From Echinimonas agarilytica (lineage in GTDB: Bacteria; Pseudomonadota; Gammaproteobacteria; Enterobacterales; Neiellaceae): DNA of 64,000 bases. The notes under the pieces are model-generated. The model was given only the letters and a program-made list of their open reading frames with translations. It was not told where the DNA came from and made no database searches. Of the stretch, positions 59,132 to 64,000 are shown piece by piece. Positions within the stretch are counted from its first letter, which is position 1. Each line of letters starts with the position of its first letter. The stretch is from assembly GCF_023703465.1 (NCBI RefSeq), contig NZ_JAMQGP010000002.1, forward strand, positions 186,001-250,000, given 5' to 3'. The position numbers and the translations under genes are program-made.

Positions 59132-59274
59132 TGTCCTGTTACGGTCTCATGACTAACATCAGCGCCAAGTTAAGGAGTTTGCTGAACGGCAAAAAACCTT
59201 AACATTCAAATAACAGAGGCGGTGTAGACTTTCACACAAGAAATGCAGCCGTCTTTGGTTAAGGGGAATTGGAC

Positions 59275-59319
59275 ATGGCGTCTTTAAAAAAGTTCCGAGA
59301 AAAAAGTGATTTTTTTTAA
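59275..59319 (+). CDS. Possible 14-aa leader peptide upstream of lamB
   Basis: An ATG preceded by AAGGGGAAT (a strong Shine-Dalgarno) starts a 14-codon frame, MASLKKFREKSDFF, ending in TAA at 59317-59319, about 220 bases before lamB. Hairpins at 59361-59380 and 59394-59412 follow. Small basic leader peptides can couple translation to downstream structure, but no conservation is known. Confidence 0.35.
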   Translation: MASLKKFREKSDFF

Positions 59320-59360
59320 ATGGAATATGACAGTTCAATTTTTTCGACTATCTTTACTTG

Positions 59361-59412
59361 GTGTACGGAGTTCCGTGCACGAGAAAAGTGCAACGAATCT
59401 TGGCTAGATTCG
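59361..59412 (+). other. Two hairpins in the lamB leader
   Basis: GTGTACGG/CCGTGCAC (four-base loop, 59361-59380) and CGAATCT/AGATTCG (five-base loop, 59394-59412) lie in tandem about 130-180 bases before lamB. Neither has a T run, so they look like mRNA leader structures rather than terminators. Confidence 0.45.
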
Positions 59413-59542
59413 TCTAACAATAAGAATACATATCGCACATAGCGATTGCCCATTCTGGGTTTTGAGCAGGGCATTCCTGCCGAGGTATTTAGGTAACGAG
59501 CGCTTAGAGCACTCAACATAATAACTGATAAGGGAAGTCATC

Positions 59543-60859
59543 ATGACTAACATCAAAGCACTTGCTGCAGCTGTGTCTGCAGTCCTATTAACTGCGAGCG
59601 CAACAGCAGTTGAATTTCACGGCTATGCCCGTGCTGGCCTTTCTTCTACAGGCGACGGTGGTGAGCAGTCTTGTTACGGTAGTGGTGGTGCAGGTCACCT
59701 CGCTGGTCGCTTGGCTGACGAATGTGATACTTACGTTGAACTGGACTTCCAGCAGGAACTATACAATCAAGGTGGTAAAAAATTCCGCGTTGAATTCATG
59801 CCTGTATTCACTTCTGAAAATGATTTCCAAGGCAACTCGGCTCAGTGGAACAGTACTTATCAAAACCCAGCAGATGAGGATCGAGTAGAAGCATGGCGTG
59901 GCGGTGATTGGTCTATGCGCCAAGCGTATGTTGCTGCTGATGGTATTCTAAACTTCGCGCCAGAAGCTAGTTTGTGGGCAGGTAAGCGCTTCTACCAACG
60001 TAAAGATATCCACATTATGGATTGGTACTACCTGAACAACTCAGGTTACGGTGTTGGTATTGAAAATGTTGAAATGGGCGCGGGCAAACTGTCTGTCGCA
60101 TGGATCAACATGGACCAACACGTGGGTGACGGAAGCGAAGACAAAGATGAGCAAGGCCGTTACCAAAATATTGTTCAAAGCAACAAATTAGATATTCGCT
60201 ATGCCGGTATTGAGTTGTGGGAAGGTGCTTCATTAGAATTGGCCGCTATTTACGGTTGGGCTGATTTAACTGATTACCAAGACGACGCTGGCTACGATGA
60301 CGAAGACGGTTACTTCCTGACTGCTGAAATCAGCCATGGCTTGATGGGCGGCTTCAACAAAATCGTTGTTCAATATGCTGCGGACTCAATGGGTGATTCT
60401 GCATATGACAACCACGGTGGTGAGTCTTCACTGTCTACTCCTTGGTGGGGTGGTTCAAAAGAATCTTCATTCCGCGTCATCGATTGGGGTGTTGTAAACC
60501 TGAGTGAGACAATTGAACTCGGTTACTCGTTCATGTATGCAGCAGCTGAAACTTTCGACAGTGAATTGGCTGAAGACGAACCAACTCGTATCAGTGCTGT
60601 ATTGCGCCCAATGTACAAGTGGGATGACGTGATGAAGACTACATTAGAACTTGGTTACACTAAAGAAGACGATGTAGGTAGTGGTGAATCAGTAGATTTG
60701 TCTAAGATCGTTGTTGCTCAAGAGTGGTCTGCTGGCCCAAGCTTCTGGTCTCGTCCAACAATTCGCGTCTACGCGGGTTCATTCTTCGGTGACGCTGCTG
60801 AAAACCGTGATGATGACGGCAACCTTCGCTTCGGTGCTCAGATGGAAGCATGGTGGTAA
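59543..60859 (+). CDS. lamB: Maltoporin-family outer-membrane porin
   Basis: A 438-residue LamB-type 18-strand porin (E. coli precursor 446). A signal peptide ends near A22, followed by VEFHGYARAGLSS, the LamB start. WAGKRFYQRKDIHIMDWYYLN and the C-terminal FGAQMEAWW are diagnostic for maltoporins, and the final aromatic residues are for BAM insertion. Strong ribosome site AAGGGAAG. The acidic loops suit marine outer-membrane proteins. It is followed by malM, so maltodextrin uptake is likely, though no malEFG or malT lies in the window. Confidence 0.93.
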   Translation: MTNIKALAAAVSAVLLTASATAVEFHGYARAGLSSTGDGGEQSCYGSGGAGHLAGRLADECDTYVELDFQQELYNQGGKKFRVEFMPVFTSENDFQGNSAQWNSTYQNPADEDRVEAWRGGDWSMRQAYVAADGILNFAPEASLWAGKRFYQRKDIHIMDWYYLNNSGYGVGIENVEMGAGKLSVAWINMDQHVGDGSEDKDEQGRYQNIVQSNKLDIRYAGIELWEGASLELAAIYGWADLTDYQDDAGYDDEDGYFLTAEISHGLMGGFNKIVVQYAADSMGDSAYDNHGGESSLSTPWWGGSKESSFRVIDWGVVNLSETIELGYSFMYAAAETFDSELAEDEPTRISAVLRPMYKWDDVMKTTLELGYTKEDDVGSGESVDLSKIVVAQEWSAGPSFWSRPTIRVYAGSFFGDAAENRDDDGNLRFGAQMEAWW

Positions 60860-60896
60860 GCCACATAATGCATCCATAGTTGACGCATAACACAAT

Positions 60897-60932
60897 AAAA
60901 CCCTCGATGGCCTTGCTATTCGGGGGTTTTTT
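60897..60932 (+). terminator. Terminator after lamB
   Basis: An 11-bp stem (AAAACCCTCGA with TCGGGGGTTTT, one G-T pair) with a 12-base loop is followed by a T run. It lies 37 bases after lamB, so malM may depend on readthrough or its own promoter. Confidence 0.8.
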
Positions 60933-61004
60933 ATTTAGTTTCTTGAACAATTTAAAATGTTTTGTGTCTTAATATCAAAGCTATATTTATCTAAGGGGAG
61001 TTGA

Positions 61005-62066
61005 GTGAAACGCACGTTGTTATCGGTGCTCACCACCGCAGTGTTAGTGGGTGGATTATCTGGGTGTTCTTCTATTTCTGGAGATACAGCTTCATCGACA
61101 TATCAAGAAAAGTCGGCAGCTGCACTGTCTTCCGCTCTGAGTTCTGCGTCGGATTGCTGTGAAGATTTGTCTCAATTGCCATTTCAGTCATTGCAAATTG
61201 GTGATGATATTAATGTGGTTTTAGACGAGACTTCACCGGCTCATGATTTCCATGATGGTAAAAGCTATTTCTCAGCCTACAAATTGCCTGACAATGTGCC
61301 AACGTTTAGCGTCTTTGTTCAAAGTCGAGCGGAGAAAACGGTATTCGCTCCATCTGTCTTATTGTTAGATGCGAATCGCCAGCCAGTGCGAGTTATTCCT
61401 GCATCGTCTGCAGTGTATAAACCTGCTGAAATGTTCACGCCAGACTCGCTGAATTTGGCCTTTAATATTGAACGTTCATATCTAGATAACCCGAAAACTG
61501 AATATTACATGGTGTTGTTCACAACACCTCAAGATGCACTGGGTGAAACCCAAATGATTCACCCTGCAAAAACAGCTGCAGAGCGCAGTAATACGACACC
61601 ACCAGATATTGCAGATCCCATCGCAAAACATTCATCGGGTGGTTTAGTCAATTTGTACATTGCTGCTGGCAATGTGACGTCAAACCAAGGCGTATTGACT
61701 CAAATGGGTAATTCGGTTAACTCTTGGTTTGGACAAGGCTCTGTAGATAATGGAGCTTCAGGCGTAGCTGTTGGAACTACCGCTGCCACGGTTGCCGCAA
61801 CGAGTTCAACGGCTTTGCCGCCACAACCCATTGTCAATTCGGTACCCGAACGCTCTCCTGTCGCTGGTATGCAGGTTCAGAGTGCTGCACCAACGTCTGC
61901 AGCTGCAATGCTCAAAGAAACCGAGACATTTTATAATCAGTTGATTAGCGCTAAAGTCACAGAGGGTGATATTGACAGTGCAATGAAGTTGGTTGAGGAA
62001 GCCGAACGAGCGGGCTCTAAAAGCGCTCGTAAATCGTTTATCGATGCCGTAAAACAACTTAAATAG
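61005..62066 (+). CDS. malM: MalM family maltose-operon lipoprotein
   Basis: A 353-residue lipoprotein (E. coli MalM 306). The lipobox is LSGC (C21). The N-terminal domain (DCCEDLSQLPFQSL, with LPDNVPTFSVFVQS) and the C-terminal Ala/Glu-rich helix match the family, which is periplasmic and encoded beside lamB in E. coli; the precise role is not known. The start is GTG 61005 with AAGGGGAG upstream. A Ser/Thr/Ala-rich linker near residues 245-300 makes it longer than the E. coli protein. Confidence 0.88.
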   Translation: MKRTLLSVLTTAVLVGGLSGCSSISGDTASSTYQEKSAAALSSALSSASDCCEDLSQLPFQSLQIGDDINVVLDETSPAHDFHDGKSYFSAYKLPDNVPTFSVFVQSRAEKTVFAPSVLLLDANRQPVRVIPASSAVYKPAEMFTPDSLNLAFNIERSYLDNPKTEYYMVLFTTPQDALGETQMIHPAKTAAERSNTTPPDIADPIAKHSSGGLVNLYIAAGNVTSNQGVLTQMGNSVNSWFGQGSVDNGASGVAVGTTAATVAATSSTALPPQPIVNSVPERSPVAGMQVQSAAPTSAAAMLKETETFYNQLISAKVTEGDIDSAMKLVEEAERAGSKSARKSFIDAVKQLK

Positions 62067-62084
62067 TTTTAAGATTGTATGGTG

Positions 62085-62116
62085 AAAAAAGCCTTTCTTT
62101 TAAGAAAGGCTTTTTT
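62085..62116 (+). terminator. Terminator of malM
   Basis: A 15-bp inverted repeat (AAAAAAGCCTTTCTT/AAGAAAGGCTTTTTT) with a two-base loop and flanking A/T runs. It can work in both directions. Confidence 0.92.
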
Positions 62117-62135
62117 GTGCCTGAGCGTTTACAAA

Positions 62136-62165
62136 TAAAAAGCCAATCTTCAGAGGATTGGCTTT
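62136..62165 (-). terminator. Terminator of glnD
   Basis: A 10-bp stem (AAAGCCAATC/GATTGGCTTT) with a seven-base loop, followed on the minus strand by T residues, about 100 bases after the glnD stop. Confidence 0.8.
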
Positions 62166-62264
62166 AGAGTGGCTTAGTGTGAAGGCTCTGATTGGTTAGC
62201 GCAAAGTCATGTTTGCAAGCTCAGCGTCTAACCCCCTTTCGCAGTAATCTTGTTTCCAACTAAT

Positions 62265-64000
62265 CTAAGGATGCGCATAGGAATCGGTTGTGTTGGCTAC
62301 ACTTTGTAGCTTTTCTTTCAACTCGTTCTTAATGTCATCGGGGAGTGCTTCGCCTAGTTCGGTGGAAAGGCTAAAGAAATCTTCGGCGCGTTCACCAACG
62401 GTCGAGATTTTTGCAGCATGTAAGCTGAGTTTCATTTCGTGAAATAGTGTCGCAACGTCAACCAGTAGTCCGGGCCTATCTAGAGCGATCAGCTCCAACA
62501 TGGTTCGATTGTCTTTTTCGCTAGTGATGTATTTGACCTGAGCTTCAACGTTAAAGTGCTTTAACTTTCGCTCCATTTTAGGTTGGCGGTAGGGTTCGTC
62601 ACAATCATTGGTGATGCAATAACGAATACTCTCGGTGACTTCGTCAATTCGACTTTGCCCCGTGAGAGGAGTGCCATCGCGCTCTAAAATCACGAAAGTA
62701 TCGACTGTCACTCCGTCTTTTGTATTCATAATTTGAGCGTCGTGAACGTCGAGATTTTTTCGATCCAGTACTTTAACTGTATTCATGAATAAATTCGGAG
62801 TGTCGTAAGTGTACAAAAATAGTTCAGTGCTATCGCGTTGAGGTATCTCAGACAATGCAATGAGCGGCTCGCTTGAGTCACCATGAGCAATAATGTTGTG
62901 TGTATGCCAAGCAACTTGCTCAGGGCTGTGTCGCACAAAGTACTCGGCTTTGAAGCGTTGCCAGACCAAATCGATTTGCTCACGCTCAACGGTCTCGTGG
63001 ATGAGCTCTAACGCGCTATTCTGGGTTTCTTCAATATGACTCGCAATATCCACATTGTGGCTTAAGCCTTGTGATAAAACAGCGTGTGTAGCGCTATAGA
63101 GCTCACGTAATAAAGCACCTTTCCAGCCATTCCAAAGGTTGTCGTTGGTCGCTCGAATGTCAGCGGTGGTTAAGCAGTACAAGTACTTCAAGCGAGTGAC
63201 ATCGCCAATTTTTTGAGCGAAGGTCGAAACCACTTCTGGATCTTGGATATCACGTTTTTGAGCCGTAACAGACATGATCAAGTGTTGCTCTACTAACCAA
63301 GCGACCAGTGATGCTTGTTCTTGGTCGTAGCCGTGGAATAAACAGAATTCAAGTGCATCAACTGCGCCAAGTTCGGAGTGATCACCGCCCCGACCTTTTG
63401 CAATATCATGAAATAGAGCGGCTAAAAACAACAAATCAGGTTCATTTATTTGCGCCATAACGCCGCGCGTGTGCGGGAATTGTTGAGCAAATTCGGCCCG
63501 TGTGAGTCGATATAAATTTTTGGTCACGCGGTAGGTGTGTTCATCGACCGTAAAGGCATGAAACAGATCGAATTGCATTTGCCCAACGATACGTTCCCAT
63601 TGCGGCATGTAGCTCGATAAAATGCCATATCGATGCATAAAGGCAATCGGACGTCCTGGCCCGCGAGGGTGACGCATTAACTTGACGAAAAGTTCACGGC
63701 ATTCCGGCAGGTGTTGCAGGTAACCCTTGATTTGACGTCGAGATACACGCAATTTACGAATACAGTGGGCTGAAATGCCCGTGATATTTCTGTTGTCGGC
63801 CACATGCAGTAGCAACTGAATGTAGTTTTCTGATTTGTCGAACACACTTGGATGGCGTAGACCGATGTTGTTACCGCGCATCAAAAAGTCGTTATCGAGC
63901 AGCGTGACTGGAGCCGTCGAGTAACTTTCCAAAAATGCATCATCAAACAGCTGCAATAACATTTGATTGAGTTCAATGACTTGCCGAATCGTTTGATAAA
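62265..64000 (-). CDS. glnD: PII uridylyltransferase/uridylyl-removing enzyme GlnD, C-terminal part
   Basis: The window holds about 578 C-terminal residues; the frame is open to the right edge, so the N-terminal nucleotidyltransferase domain lies outside. Visible parts are the helical region after it, the HD hydrolase domain (LFHDIAKGRGGDHS), which removes UMP from PII, and two C-terminal ACT domains (TELFLYTYDTPNLFMN; LELIALDRPGLLVDVATLF) that sense glutamine. GlnD controls glutamine synthetase and NtrBC via PII. The in-frame ATG at 63962 is internal, not the start. Confidence 0.97.
   Translation of the reverse strand, partial: YQTIRQVIELNQMLLQLFDDAFLESYSTAPVTLLDNDFLMRGNNIGLRHPSVFDKSENYIQLLLHVADNRNITGISAHCIRKLRVSRRQIKGYLQHLPECRELFVKLMRHPRGPGRPIAFMHRYGILSSYMPQWERIVGQMQFDLFHAFTVDEHTYRVTKNLYRLTRAEFAQQFPHTRGVMAQINEPDLLFLAALFHDIAKGRGGDHSELGAVDALEFCLFHGYDQEQASLVAWLVEQHLIMSVTAQKRDIQDPEVVSTFAQKIGDVTRLKYLYCLTTADIRATNDNLWNGWKGALLRELYSATHAVLSQGLSHNVDIASHIEETQNSALELIHETVEREQIDLVWQRFKAEYFVRHSPEQVAWHTHNIIAHGDSSEPLIALSEIPQRDSTELFLYTYDTPNLFMNTVKVLDRKNLDVHDAQIMNTKDGVTVDTFVILERDGTPLTGQSRIDEVTESIRYCITNDCDEPYRQPKMERKLKHFNVEAQVKYITSEKDNRTMLELIALDRPGLLVDVATLFHEMKLSLHAAKISTVGERAEDFFSLSTELGEALPDDIKNELKEKLQSVANTTDSYAHP

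Larger units (their letters stand above)
58969..59542 (+). promoter_or_regulatory. Long regulatory region upstream of lamB
   Basis: About 570 bases without an established gene. It contains a possible CRP site, a nested inverted repeat (GTTAAGG at 59169-59175 with CCTTAAC at 59197-59203, enclosing TTTGC/GCAAA), a 14-codon ORF with a strong ribosome site, and two further hairpins before the porin start. I find no recognisable MalT box. It is likely the promoter and a long, structured leader. Confidence 0.55.

Noticed and set aside
59316-59519. 67-codon minus-strand ORF in the lamB leader
   Set aside because: No ribosome site and antisense to the structured leader; no family features.

Overview
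The window is chromosomal DNA of a gammaproteobacterium with moderate GC content. Its gene order combines several blocks shared by Enterobacterales, Vibrionales and Alteromonadales: leuS-lptE-holA-nadD-rsfS-rlmH-mrdA-rodA-rlpA-dacA-ybeD-lipB-lipA, miaB-ybeZ-ybeY-corC-lnt beside ubiF and a Met-Leu-Gln-Gln tRNA array, ychF-pth-rplY, gcvA-DUF423-rlmM, ppnN-xni, and queF/syd/csrB/yqcC/truC/yqcA. Two SLC13 transporters and a lipoprotein sulfatase fit a marine heterotroph, probably Alteromonadales or a close relative. The lineage is inferred from synteny, not from any search. I see no phage, insertion sequence, plasmid or CRISPR array; nearly all of the window is vertically inherited core genome.

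Layout. 0-6 kb: 5' end of a sulfatase lipoprotein, a small ORF, a Gfo/Idh/MocA oxidoreductase, an unusual pair (membrane-anchored NIT-like protein plus a chemoreceptor with no ligand-binding domain), and an SLC13 symporter followed by a lone response-regulator receiver. 6-12 kb: sulfate activation cluster cysD-cysN-SLC13/RCK permease-cysC-cysQ. 12-13 kb: fructokinase mak. 13-27 kb, minus strand: lipoate synthesis (ybeD-lipB-lipA), dacA, and a long leuS-to-rlpA unit for tRNA charging, LPS assembly, DNA polymerase III delta, NAD synthesis, ribosome silencing and cell elongation. 27-35 kb: ybeL, lnt-corC-ybeY-ybeZ-miaB, ubiF and four tRNA genes with a clear promoter and terminator. 35-41 kb: ychF-pth-rplY and gcvA-hydrolase-DUF423-rlmM. 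41-50 kb, minus strand: HD-GYP-like/HDOD protein-SDR-xni-ppnN, a diguanylate cyclase, and a TPR protein with a degenerate GGDEF domain. 49-59 kb: M61 peptidase, queF, syd, a small unknown gene, a GNAT protein, the CsrB-type regulatory RNA, a second chemoreceptor, DUF3549, yqcC-truC-yqcA. 59-64 kb: lamB-malM and the 3' part of glnD.

The most notable non-coding feature is a csrB-type sRNA at about 54195-54476 (+). It has 13 GGA motifs, many in hairpin loops, a strong intrinsic terminator, and an 18-bp GacA/UvrY-type box about 175-190 bp upstream of the predicted start. It lies in the syd-yqcC neighbourhood, as in enterobacteria. The window also holds several putative CsrA-linked functions (an active diguanylate cyclase, degenerate c-di-GMP proteins, chemoreceptors). 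Other candidates worth testing are the structured spacer between duplicated tRNA-Gln genes, the structured lamB leader with a possible 14-codon peptide, and the split NIT/chemoreceptor pair. No wholly new multi-gene system is convincingly visible.
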